Assembly (NCBI GenBank): GCA_002914845.1
Contig: JXTC01000086.1
Coordinates: 420,177 to 484,176 of the forward strand
From: Trema orientale
Lineage: Eukaryota > Streptophyta > Magnoliopsida > Rosales > Cannabaceae
Reading direction: 5' to 3'
DNA length: 64,000 nucleotides
Part shown: positions 36,268-47,727 of the stretch, in pieces
Position numbering within the stretch: the stretch's first letter is position 1
Layout of the letters: every line of letters begins with the position of its first letter
Translations under genes and position numbers: made by a program
Notes under the pieces: generated by a model
What the model saw: only the letters and a program-made list of their open reading frames with translations
Told to the model about the DNA's origin: nothing
The model's database searches: none

Positions 36268-36450
36268 GAGCAATGCTATAAGGCACCAGTGGTGTCCAGC
36301 ACCACAATGATATGTCTGTTTGTCATTAGATGATATAATTAATAAATTGAGTCCCACCTGGATCCCACCTGAATTATAATTATAATTAGTCAGTGACAGA
36401 CTAACACATCATTGTGGTGTTGACACCATTAGTGTCCTATAGCATTATTA
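36268..36450. mobile_element. Mutator-like MITE, GCACCAGTGG family, copy 2 (183 bp)
   Basis: Same ends and length as 31207-31390. Flanked by TTAGTAAAC (36259-36267) and TTAGTAAAT (36451-36459), 8 of 9 matching. The paralogous site in duplication copy 1 (33511-33531) reads TCTAGTAAATGAG without the insertion, an empty-site control. Confidence 0.9.
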
Positions 36451-37099
36451 TTAGTAAATGCAATTGTTGGTGGAAATGCAAGTTCCCATACAGTACGAAG
36501 ATGCTCAAGTACCAAGATGATATTTTATTTTCCCCCTTTTTTGTCTTTTTTTTCTATTCTCCGTAAATTTGGAGTGAACGCGTGGTGATTGTTAGGCTCT
36601 ATTGTTTATTATTATCTAGGTAAGCACATTTTATTATTATTTTTTTTTGCTAGAAATGGGTAAGCACATAAATGAACCTAATAGAATAGAATAAGACTAT
36701 TTTCTGTCTTTTTTTTTTGTTTTTTTTTTTCTTGAGCATTTTTCAATCGCGTACTGTTCCAAGTATCTAATGAGTAACGTTTATTTATTTATTTTCAAAT
36801 TGTTAGGATAAAAAGGTAGTTTTTCTATCTTGACTTTATGACGAATTTTGATCAGCTCTAACCTAAAATAATGAGACAACAAAATTTTGATCGTTAAACA
36901 AACTTTAATTGTGCGTTTATTACCATTGAAATTAATTAAAATCCCTTTTGTGGAAATTTAATCATTGAAACAGAATTAGCTTGGAATCCTGGGAAAATAC
37001 AAAAAGCTCTGTGTGTTCTAACATAATATCAATTTTCAATCCTGAATTTTTAAGATATAAGATGTACCTTTGAGTTTGAAATAGTGGGCAATTTTATGT

Positions 37100-38095
37100 T
37101 ATTCTCTAAACGGGTTATTATAAAAAGAAAAAAAAAAACTTTTTTTTATTTTAGCAAAAAAATACCTTAAGTTTTTCGTTGTATCAAATGAAATATTGAA
37201 TTTTTTCAATGAAATAGTATCACTTTTATAGCTTGTATTTTGACGCTTTGTTCAATTTATACACTGTATTTTGATTATTATCAACATTGACCCTTAGATC
37301 TAAAATCTGTTACAAATTTATACACTGACATTAATTTAGAGCAGTTAATTTACCAAGATGATTTAATAAACTTATTCTCGGATCAATTTTTATACAGTTT
37401 ATTTTTATTTTTTTAAACGACATCTCAGTAAATTAGCTGCTCTAAATTAGTTCAGGGTATAAACTTGATATATTTCAAATCTAAGGGTTAATGTTGATAA
37501 TAACTAAAATACAATGTATAATTTGAACAAAGTATCAAAATAAAATGGTATAAAAATAATAATATTCTTTTTTTTTTTTTAATTCTAGCAATGAAAATCT
37601 TATGTTTCTGATTATATCAAATAAAATCTTGAGATTTTGAAACCCAATCAAATTAAATCGAAAATAGATAGTTAATTAAGGAATATCTAATGTGATTAAG
37701 AAACGATTTTATTTTTAAGTTTTCTATGCTCATAAACTATTTTTTTAAAATTTGTTTATCCTAAAAAAGTCAACATTTTCAATATAGAATGACATAATTT
37801 TCGCCCAATTGAGATGCTAGTCAATGTAAATAACCTCGCATAGTCATGCATGAGAGTGTATACTAAGGAAAAATTGGTCATTTAACTTATTTTGTAGGCT
37901 AATTTGATTCGATTTTATAATCTAAAGGTTTTATTTGGTATAACTAAAAACTCAAGATCTTTGTTTTTTTGCTAAAATTAAACAAAGGCAATATATATAT
38001 ATATATATATATATTTTTTGTATAATCGAAAACTTAAGGTTTTTTTCCGCTAAAATCGAAAAACTTAAGGTTTTTTTCGATAATAACACTTTTCT
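37100..38095. repeat. Nested foldback elements
   Basis: The inner dyad has arms of about 75 bp (about 37222-37320 and 37475-37556), containing TTGACCCTTAGATCTAAAA and its diverged complement. The outer dyad has TTTAGCAAAAAAATACCTTA on the left and inverted counterparts near 38040-38080. Absent from duplication copy 1. Confidence 0.65.
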
Positions 38096-38210
38096 AAACT
38101 AAGGCGATGGAATTGGCAGTTTCCACTTCCTCTATTTAATTATTTATTTATCTTTCTTTTCTTTTTTGTTAGAATTTACTACTCTTTTTCTATAGATAGT
38201 TGACTAATTT

Positions 38211-41179
38211 ATAGTTGACTAATTTGAGGCAATGATGCTAACTTTATTTATTAGGATAAAGTCTCATTTTGGACCTTAATCTTTATTAAATTGTGTCGTA
38301 TTGGTCCTTAAATCATTAAAGATGTTTCATTTTAGTTCTTTTTGCTATATATTTTGTTTGGTTCTTATCAAAATAAGCACGTGTATTGCATTTCTCATTT
38401 TGTAACAGTGTTTTCAACAAAATATTACATTTAAAATAACGATACATTACATTATTGTCCAATGTATGACTAATTTTTATTCAGCCAATCATTTTTAAAC
38501 GATTTCAATTCATGTTCTAATTTCTTTATAAAGTCAGATTATGCTTCTATATATGAAATGAGTACAATTGAATAATAAAGTTGTCTCATATGCTCATTCT
38601 GTTAAAAATAAAACAAAATATATCATAAAAATAAGGACTAAAATGAAACTTTTTAAATAGTTTCAGGATTAAAATAATGCAATTTAAAGTTTAAGAACTA
38701 AAGTGAGATTTTTATCGGAGTTTAAGGGTCAACAATCACATTTATCCTTATTTATTATGCTTAAAAGATATATATTGTTATATTGATGGTGGATATCCAA
38801 GTCCTTATTTCAAGTTATGGATAATACGAAGAAACAAGCTAATATAGGAAAGTAAACATTTGATTTATGTCTAATAAAGTCGTCTGCTGATTTTTTTTCC
38901 CTTTCAAAAGCAAATATATTTAGTCACTCTATTTACCAACAAATTATAGCGCATTAATGGAGAAAAAAATCATGCATATCCTAATTCCACATATATGCGA
39001 CACATATAAATTATTGTCACATTTTACACTTATAAGATAGATATGATTAAACTTGATTGGATTGGATTGGATTAAACTATTCTAATACTTTAGGACTGGA
39101 TTGGATTGTATTACTATGACTTGTTTGGTAGATTCTATAACGGCTATATTTGGTAGGAAGGAAAATAGAGATGAATGAAAAAGTTTAAGGGAAAAGTGGA
39201 GGAAAATTAAAAATCTGGCATTCCATACCACCGTGCTAAGGACTTAATTGTTATAATTTTATAAACTCAGGGACCTAGTGGCCAAGAAAATAAAACAGGG
39301 GGCATTTTACTAATATGCAAATAATATAGGGCAAACATGCCAAGAATCTTAAATATTTGACTAGAAAATATAAATATCAAAATAAACTTTATAAATATAC
39401 ATTAGACAAGCACACGAAACATGAGAAAAAGCTTAGATAATGACCCTCGTAATAGAAAGAAACTACAGTCGAACTATTCTATTGAGCAAAGACAAAGTAA
39501 ATAAGGGAGTAGTTAAACCTCCCCTAAAAAAATAATAATAATGAGGAAGTACTAAGTAGTTACACCTATCATTTCAAAAAAAGAAAGAAAGAAGTACGTA
39601 CACCTATCGGATCTTAAAAAAAAGGAAAGGAAAAAAGAAAAAAGCCATACGTACATATCACATATTAGTTTCACATATTAAATAGTTTCTGTTGTCAAGA
39701 ATCAAGATCATAAGATATGACATCGGACAGAGGACCACATTTTTTTTTTTTTTTCCACTTTTCATCAATAATTGAAATCGTATTACAAGAACTACTATTT
39801 TTTAGACTCACTCGAGTTGACCAGATCCCATGTATAAAGTCGACTACAGTCTACAAGGGGTAGATCTTGGATCAAATGGAATCTTATACTAAAACACATA
39901 AAATGAGCCCCCAGACACTGGATCATTGACTAGAAATTTGTTTTTGAAGTTAATTTATAATGTTAAAGAGATAAATAAACAAAAAAAAATTAAATTAAAA
40001 AAAAAACTGAAAATCGACTATCATTATCCAGCCTACGCAGCGATCAACGTTCTTTCACATTAATTTTCAGCAAAGCATAGAATTTAAGAAGATAAATTAC
40101 AAGCGACGGTTTGAAATTGGAATATTAGCAAGAAAGCGAAGGTTTGAAATTGGAATATTAGCAAGAAATTCATACATGTATAATAATTGCAATATTTGTG
40201 AATCAAAGCCCAAAACCACTCATACCCACAGTATTCGGAGTATTATTTTCGTAATTCGCGTATTTTCTTTGGCTTTTCTAATTCGAAATTCTAGGGAAAG
40301 ATCTAAAACAATTTCAATTCAAGGAACAAAGACCCATAAAGAGACTTAGAGATCGTCAATGGCCAAGAAGCAAAAATCTGATCTTTTTCTTGTTTTTATT
40401 TTATTTTATTTTTTTGATCCCTCGGATTGAGTGATCATTTATTCTCTACCTTTAGATCATTAAGTACCGGTAATGAATAAAAAAACATTCAATCGGACTG
40501 CATTTTTTTTTGCCCTTATTTTTTTTTCTTTTTTTATTAAAAAGAATTCTATCTACCAAGTTTATAGAATTGGCCCATGTTTTTTTTTTCTGCCACGCGT
40601 GTTAGGTAACATATATAGGTGCAAACATTTTGGGATAAATCTGCATTATAGTGCAATTGGTAACTCGGTGAAAGATAAATATTTCTAAACTTTCACAATA
40701 ATTAGACTTGAGGAATGACAGCAGACACTAGAAAGAAAAAATTAAGTATAATTATCAATCAAATAAACGATAATAAGTTATGTAGTTGCAAACTTAGTTT
40801 ATTTGGTAACTACATTTATTTTTAATATTGAGATTGATAATTCAAATTGCATCACCTTATTATCAATTTATTTTTAGTTGCATCACTCCCAACCGAATGA
40901 GGGTGGCTCTGAAAAATGACCCACTAATGAGATCTCATCCGCTTTTTTTATTATTAAAAAAAAAAACTGATTAGTAACCTTTCTAATACGGAGATTAAAG
41001 TTCAAATCACAAAACATCTTACCTAACTTCTCGAAAATAAAAATCTTAACTGAAAAAAATACAATTAAATTTTAGTTAAGAAATAGAAATATACTTTTTA
41101 TTTATACTATTTATTTACGAGATAATATCATAAAACGACTTCTACTTCTTTTTCTTGTTGACAAATCCTGTATGTTTTG

Positions 41180-41213
<34 letters not shown>

Positions 41214-42048
41214 TTAACCCTCTTTGAATTTGATTTTTTATTATAAAAGAAATTGTAATTTGCCTACCTCTGAAACATGATCCTCAAATATTTATTTTAG
41301 AGGAGCTAATGGGAAATGACAAATTATCAATTTAGCCTTATAATAACTTTAATTGTTTATAATACGTACAGTCTCCAAACAATATTTTGATCTTTTTAAT
41401 AACCTAATAAGAGTTAAAATAGATTTTAAATGACTATTCATATATTCAAACATAACTTGAAATTATAATATAAACTTACATCTATTATCAACTAAAAGTA
41501 ATTTTGTCACTTCTCATTAATATTCCCGATTTAACTTACATGAGAATATCAAATTCCAAATAGTCAAATTAAAATACTTTTTTCTAATTAAAAAATAAAT
41601 TCAATAGGAGTTTTCTATATTTCTTTAACCACATGAAATTTTGTAATATATATCCATATGAAATATACATATATATAACAATGACTTTTGCCTTCCACTG
41701 CATGGAGAATTCACCGTTAATTATGTTAAACTGCAAATTCAATTCAATCTAGATCCGCTTTCTAGCTTTCTTGTGGGCCAGTAACCTTCCCCACCAGCCT
41801 TGGTTCCTTCTAAGGTTGTCTAACTCATTAGGATATGTCCTCACTCTGAAGAAGGGGAAGAAAGATAGGGTATCCGATTCAGAATCAATTCTTCCAGTCA
41901 AAACAATGGACCTTGGCCCTTGGCCCTTGGCCATCATTCTTAGTCTGTCTGGCGAGGGTTTCATAAATTGCCATTATTACCTCGTCCCACTTCTTTTTAA
42001 TGAGGAAAAATCAAAAACACTTTTCTTTGAGCTGAGCCTTCTTCCATG
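38211..42048. other. Intergenic, no confident gene
   Basis: Almost all AT-rich, with (TA)n at 41185-41212. At 39146 a sequence GGCTATATTTGGTAGG resembles one Harbinger end without a partner. 41749-41964 is the only GC-balanced patch (see next entry). Confidence 0.35.
41749..41964 (-). other. Unidentified GC-balanced open frame
   Basis: A 71-codon minus-strand frame whose C-terminal part (FFRVRTYPNELDNLRRNQGW, then WGRLLAHKKARKR) looks protein-like, in DNA near 48% GC flanked by AT-rich sequence. I do not recognise a family. A plus-strand frame of similar length overlaps. It may be a captured exon or chance. Confidence 0.2.
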
Positions 42049-42312
42049 TGTATATATATATAGGTTGCCAATCCGGTAGGTATTTTTTTTTTTTTACCTA
42101 TGTGTAGGTATTTTTTTTTCTAGCCGTTAGATCATCATCTAATAATGATCTAACGGCTAAAATGAGATGCATGAAAAGACGTGTATCATTAATGTTTTTC
42201 TCTCTCCTACTTTTTAATATAAAAAAATGTACAAAAAAATTTTTCATTGGCCCAATTGATACCTATGCATAGGTAAAAAAAAAATATATCTACTGGATTG
42301 GTGCCCATATAG
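42049..42312. mobile_element. MITE A in a (TA)n tract
   Basis: Ends: left TTGCCAATCCGGTAGGTATT, right reversed GCACCAATCCAGTAGATAT. Inside is a 15-bp-arm hairpin, TAGCCGTTAGATCAT / ATGATCTAACGGCTA (42121-42159). Flanked by TA dinucleotide runs. Same family as MITE C. Confidence 0.7.
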
Positions 42313-42324
42313 GTATATATATAT

Positions 42325-43007
42325 GGGTGATGTTTCAATGGAGATTTTTGTTTTTACCCCATGGATGGGTACTCTAATTTGGGCTATTAGATTTTAATCT
42401 AATGACTAAAATAATATTAGTGGATTTACTAAAAAAAATTATTATAATTAATACATATATAAATATAGAAAATTATTAAAAAAAAAAAAGATGGGCAACC
42501 TGATGGGTTGGTCAAATTTTTTTTATTTTCTTTTTTTTTTAATAAGAAAATAAAACTAGTAAAAAAATTTTTATCCCAAATTACTTTCAACTATCTTATT
42601 CGTTGGAAAAAAAAAAACAACAAAAGATGTACAAATTTTAATCTGTTTCACGCATATTTTTGTTTGAAAAACAAATTTTTTTTCAATGTAGTTGCTTTAT
42701 TCATTTTTTGTTATTTAAGAAAATAACTTATTCATAATATGAAAATTATGCTATCTTAGATTTTATCTTTTGTACCGTAAAAAAGAAATTTTTTGAAATA
42801 TTAAAGATACAATAGTACATATAATTTTACATTAAAGGTAATTAAAAAATTAAACTTTAAATTAAATTTTCAAAAAGAAAATAAATAAAAAATAATTAAA
42901 AATTAATATATTGAATGAGATGACTTATTATTGTAGGTTTATTTCCAAATTAGTCAAACTTACCCATCCATAGAGCAAAAATAAAAATACCCATTGAAAC
43001 ATCACCT
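42325..43007. mobile_element. MITE B in a (TA)n tract (about 683 bp)
   Basis: Inverted ends of about 46 bp: left GGGTGATGTTTCAATGG, right reversed AGGTGATGTTTCAATGG, both running on to ATGGATGGGTA. (TA)n on each side. The interior is AT-rich with no protein. Confidence 0.8.
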
Positions 43008-43020
43008 ATATATATATATG

Positions 43021-43266
43021 TAGGGTACCAATTCATTAGGTATTTTTTTACTTGTTTATAGGTATTATTTGGCCAATTAAAATTTATGAAAAACGTGCAT
43101 TATTAATGTTATTTTTATTTATTTTTTTTAACATAAAAAAAAACGTCTCTTTTTTTTTTTTTACCATAAAAGACACATGATGAATTTTAATTAATCAAAA
43201 CAATATTTATAGATAGAAAAGAAGAAAAATAAGAAGTAAAAAAAATAGCTACTAGATTGGTGACCA
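43021..43266. mobile_element. MITE C in a (TA)n tract
   Basis: Ends: left GGTACCAATTCATTAGGTAT, right reversed GGTCACCAATCTAGTAGCT. Same family as MITE A, more diverged. Confidence 0.65.
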
Positions 43267-43453
43267 TATATATATAATAGAACTATAGAAGGTTTTGTAA
43301 AATCGACATCATCTCTTTATTTATTTTACAGATAAGCTTTTTGAAGCTATAACTTGACTATGCCCCTGACGCACTTGTTAGATCATTTAATGTTTACTAA
43401 AAATCAATCTCAATTTTTATTTCAAAAAAAAAATATATATATATATCAATCTC

Positions 43454-45008
43454 AATTCCACACGAGAGGTTAGCGTTTGTTACTTTACTGTTTAACTAAT
43501 CCGTGAGTCAGCCAACTCATTTCGCCCTTCATATATAAGGCCTACCTACCTTAGAAAAAACGTGTCTAAATTGGGTTAATAAACTGTGCTATCTACCTCA
43601 GGAAAAAATTTCTAAATTGGATCAATAAAATACAAACTCAATTGTGTAAAATATATCTTTCTACAGGGAACAAAGTTTTTTCTTTTCCTCAAAGCTAGGA
43701 GACAATTACTATATTATTTTACCTCAATAATTGAGAATAATGCTACCGGTGAGTCGGTGACCCATATTTTCCTTTTCTTTTTTTTTTTTTTGTTAAAACT
43801 GCGTGATATATTGAAAAACCAAAAGGAGTGGCCGAAACACATTAGGTTGTTAGGGTCCACCTAATAGAGTCTGAAAGCACAGAAGGTCAATATTAGGGGA
43901 AACAGTCCCACATTAATATGTGGGTCAATTTGTCTCTAGGGATAATTGAACTTTTTTTCTTTTGCTCATAATCCGGAGTCAGATTTTTATATTACTTTTT
44001 CTGAATAATTGAGACAATAATGTTGCCGTTTCACATGACAACAATGGTGTTACGCCTACTTGGGAGTCTTTGATCTAATATGTGTGCCGCTGACTAACAT
44101 TAATATGTGGGTCCATTTGTTTTTATAATGATTTTTTCTTTTCCCCTGTGAAACTATACCAGAGATCGAGATCCGGAATCCAGATTGAGTTGTATGTTTA
44201 TTGTCTTTCAAGGGAAAAAAAAAACTGACAATAAAATTGGAGTTAGTGATTGCTTCTTTCTTATTCGCTTTTTCTTTCTTTAAAAAACAATTGATTGATC
44301 TCTTTATTAAACAAATATACACCATGTCAATTAACAAAAATTAAGGTAGGCAATTAGTATTAGTATATTATATTTAGGTCCAAACAGTTATAACACAATA
44401 TAATATCACTTAAATTTGTGCACAATACGATTACTAAACAAATACGTGTCAAAAATTTAAAACTCAGTATACGGCACAGTTATCAAACATGTAGTACAAC
44501 ATGTATACTTGGTTTAACAAATATATTGCGAATCGAACTATAAACCGATTGATATATTAAGGGTTGACACGTCTATATGTTGACAATATAATGATAAGAT
44601 ATGATAACAATTAAAATTTGAATACGATGCAATTAGTAAATATTCTAAAACTTTAAATTCGAACATGATATGACACATGTAATCTAATTTGATAAATATG
44701 ATGTGTATCCAATTGTAACCTAATTAATACGATTATTTAATATTAACACAAATATATACTAAGTAATTCCACACGAGAGGTTAGCGTTTATTACTTTACT
44801 GTTTAACTAATCCGTGAGTCAGCCAACTCATTTCGTCCTTCGTATATAAAGCCTACCTACCTTAGAAAAAACGTGTCTAAATTGGATTAATATACTGTGC
44901 TATCTACCTTAGGAAAAAAAAAAGTCTAAATTGGATTAATAAAATACAAACTCAATTGTGTAAAATATATCTTTCTACAGGGAACAAAGTTTTTTCTTTT
45001 CCTCAAAG
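43454..45008. repeat. Direct repeat, 241 and 244 bp, 1.07 kb apart
   Basis: Copies at 43454-43694 and 44765-45008 are nearly identical from AATTCCACACGAGAGGTTAG to TCTTTTCCTCAAAG, differing mainly in homopolymer lengths. They lack TG...CA ends, and no primer-binding site or protein lies between, so they are probably not LTRs. The space between is non-coding. Confidence 0.85.
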
Positions 45009-45349
45009 TTTTTTCTTATTAGTTATTTTATATTTGCTATAGTAGTTTTAGACTAAGATTTTGCTTAGAATCTTTTAATACCAGTAATGCACTCTAACTA
45101 GAGTATTTGATTCTGGCAAAAAAAATATGGCTATCACCAAATTTATAATCAAGAACTTGGGCATCGTTTTTTTGGTAGGTAATTCACAATGAAAAAAAAA
45201 AAAAAAAAACAAGTAACTATAAGATTGGCCTTTGCGAGTGCGCCAAAGTATGGTTATGTATTAATATTTCTTTTTTCATTTCGAAAGGATTTTAGACCCA
45301 AATCCTCGATCGAATAATAAAGTAAGAACTTTTTGCTCTTTTGAATTTT
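45009..45349. other. Intergenic, no gene
   Basis: AT-rich; nothing recognisable. Confidence 0.35.
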
Positions 45350-45366
45350 AATACAACACTTCATAG

Positions 45367-45565
45367 TGACGAAATAGATTAGCTCAAGTGTTAAGAGTAT
45401 TCATTACGTAGGATTTTAATCTTAAGTTTGAGTCACACTAAAGTTAGGCGTGAAAATCTATAATCCTTAATGGAGTGAGGATTGTTTAGTAGTATAAATA
45501 TTTTCCTTTAATTTGTAATAAATGAAAATCATTAATTAAACTCTATTTTTTTTCTTAAAAAAAAA
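45367..45565 (+). mobile_element. tRNA-derived SINE, copy 3 (199 bp)
   Basis: Same family as the two copies in LacA intron 2 but on the plus strand: TTAGCTCAAGTGTTAAGAG (A box), TTAAGTTTGAGTCACAC (B box region), poly-A end. The target duplication AATACAACACTT(C/G)ATAG is at 45350-45366 and 45566-45582, 16 of 17 matching. Confidence 0.9.
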
Positions 45566-45929
45566 AATACAACACTTGATAGAAAATGATCAAACGAGAC
45601 ATTGCCCATTAAGCGCTTCCTTTACTGTTTATTTGGGCGCTTTGTTTATTTTTTGTGTTGATTCTCAGCCTTTATTAGAAAAAAAAAGTGCAATCATTCA
45701 AAAAAAAAAAACACAAAACAAAACAAAAACAAAAACAAACAAACAACATAAACAAACATCAGGTGAGTGTCAATAATTGATACTTGATTTTAACAGAAAC
45801 GTATGGTTTTTCTTACTTTTTAGTCTATGTTTAATTCTACAAGATATATATACGTACTGAAAGCAATTTTTTTTCTTTCTAAAGGCCTCCTTCCGAAGGG
45901 CACCTAAAATAAAAATTCTTTTGACATTG

Positions 45930-46240
45930 TTTTAATATGCGACGGATACCCCTAGTTACAGTTTAATCCACAATAGCCACCCCTTGTTACGGTAACCCTT
46001 TGAAGCTCATCCTTTTCAACGCTGAAGAGAAACATAAGGACGCATGAGCAAGTCGACCACCGTGGGTTTCCAAGCTTCGATTCACCACTATCAAACTTCC
46101 CACAGGCGTAATGCCGACACATAGGGCTTGCCCAATTTGAGGCCAAGCAATTCCACTCTTAGGTCGTTGTTGCTTATGCTTCTCGACAATATAAGTTGAA
46201 CTCTGGCCACTTCCCGAAGTCAAGGGTAGTACCACATTAA
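45930..46240 (-). other. Unidentified GC-balanced stretch with overlapping open frames
   Basis: Minus-strand frames at 45987-46235 and 45952-46146 overlap in DNA of about 47% GC. The longer one reads KSGIAWPQIGQALCVGITPV. I recognise no family. It could be a decayed gene or transposon fragment; 46240-47040 on its left flank side shows nothing more. Confidence 0.25.
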
Positions 46241-47039
46241 CCTACTATTGAGTGCTTCAAAAAATAACATGTAACACGTCTGTTAAAGTTACTATGCGTG
46301 AAACTTGTCTTGAATAGGGCTCAGAAATTGCCTTATAAAGCGTGCTGAGTGGGATTTGGCATTGGAGCCCAGTTGTACATAATAAGTACATTAGGTAGCT
46401 AATTTCGACAATAAAAATGTAGTAGTGAGGTTTGTTTCCTCATTTAGGCAACAGGTTCAAAGTGCATTTCTAGAGGATTAAGCAAAAGATCGTTTGAGCC
46501 CCCATTTGAGCATTGAGGAGCATTCTGAGTATCCAATTGCTAGGTCTAGTTATCCTAACGAAGTAAGGATTCAGTTAATGTGTTTTAAACTAGTTTTAAT
46601 TGATAAATTATAATGTAGTGATATTATGAAAAATGTGAATTTAAATTGGCCTTGATTACTATTTGATAGATTTGGAAAATATTTTGTGTATTGTATTACT
46701 CTGGGATTTGTTGCATGCAGTTTTGATTTTAAGTTTGGTCAAAATGTAGCGATTATACTGTCCATTTTTCTGTAAACCTAAAATAGATTTATATAAATAC
46801 AACAGAGCATGTTTTGGAACGAACACACACTGCATTATGTTATTCATATAGCACGTGTCATAAGATCGTATACGAGCACCATGTTAGTATCATAAACTTT
46901 CCAGTGCAGAGCCAATAAGCACGTGTAAGGTTTTATGATTCCCTCCGAGTTATCTTAGATAGGTGTTGGGTCAAGTACTTAGTACGCATAATGCTAGTAT
47001 CCTGGGTTTATGATGTAAGAATAAGAGCTTATAGTTAAG

Positions 47040-47727
47040 GATATCAATTTCACCGAACGGGATGATGTACCATGGTACACAGGTCCGAATGGGGCAGACT
47101 TTCATCGTTATAAATGGTGCGGGGTATGAGGCGAAGATTCCCTGTTTAATATTTAGCGGGGTGGGGTGGGCTTGAGATTGAGTGTCTCACACCGACTCCG
47201 CCCCGATTATATATAAGTTAATTTCTATTTTTTTATATAATAGTGATTCAAGTAGATGTTTTTTTTTTTTTTAAAAAAGATCTAATAATATATAGTCATA
47301 TACTAATATTTTTTGAGTTATTTGGGATTGTGTTAGCTTTATGAATGAATGATATGCTATATGATTTTGGTATTAAATATTTTATATTTGACAATTCTAA
47401 CATGTTAAAGTTTTATTTGAATGTGTTTTTTAGTTATTTAGGTCTAAAATTAGAATTTTCAATGAAGTTAACTTTAATGTTCATTGTTTTTCGATGTATT
47501 TAGACTTTTAAAATATTTGAACTAACATAGAATTGTTTAATTTATTCAAGATGACGATTTCAAATAGGGACCCCGATATACCAATGGGAAAACTGATCCC
47601 GATAAGGATTCTCCGAAATTACCCCGCACCAAATAAAATGGTGAATGATGTGGGGATGGTATAGTAAAATAATAATGGGGACGGGGATGGTAAACACAAA
47701 ACTGGTCCCGCCCCGTTGACATCCCTA
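47040..47727. mobile_element. Decayed GC-ended hAT element
   Basis: The right end GTTGACATCCCTA and the CCCCG/CGGGG-rich flanks around an AT-rich centre match the element at 11071-11692. The left terminus and target duplication are no longer recognisable. Confidence 0.55.

Larger units (their letters stand above)
32793..38210. repeat. Tandem segmental duplication (copy 1 about 32793-34435; copy 2 about 34436-38210)
   Basis: Matching blocks in order: AAGATCC(A/G)AGTAGGAG (32823/34460); AATGAAGAAATAACTCTTCA (33031/35209) through TCTCACCAAATTAA; ACTG(G/C)AGCTTTGAGCCTT (33260/35978); GTAGGCAAATCTTCTACTA (33365/36100); ATGACGAATTTTGAT (34060/36838) through AAATACAAAAA; GCGATGGA(G/A)TTGGC(G/A)GT (34336/38103). 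Copy 2 is longer because of later insertions: about 0.6 kb at 34.57-35.15 kb, the MITE at 36268, and a foldback complex at 37.1-38.1 kb. No gene is seen in either copy. Confidence 0.8.

Noticed and set aside
43454-45008. Pair of direct repeats as LTRs of a small retrotransposon
   Set aside because: There are no TG...CA ends, no primer-binding site, no polypurine tract and no 5-bp duplication.
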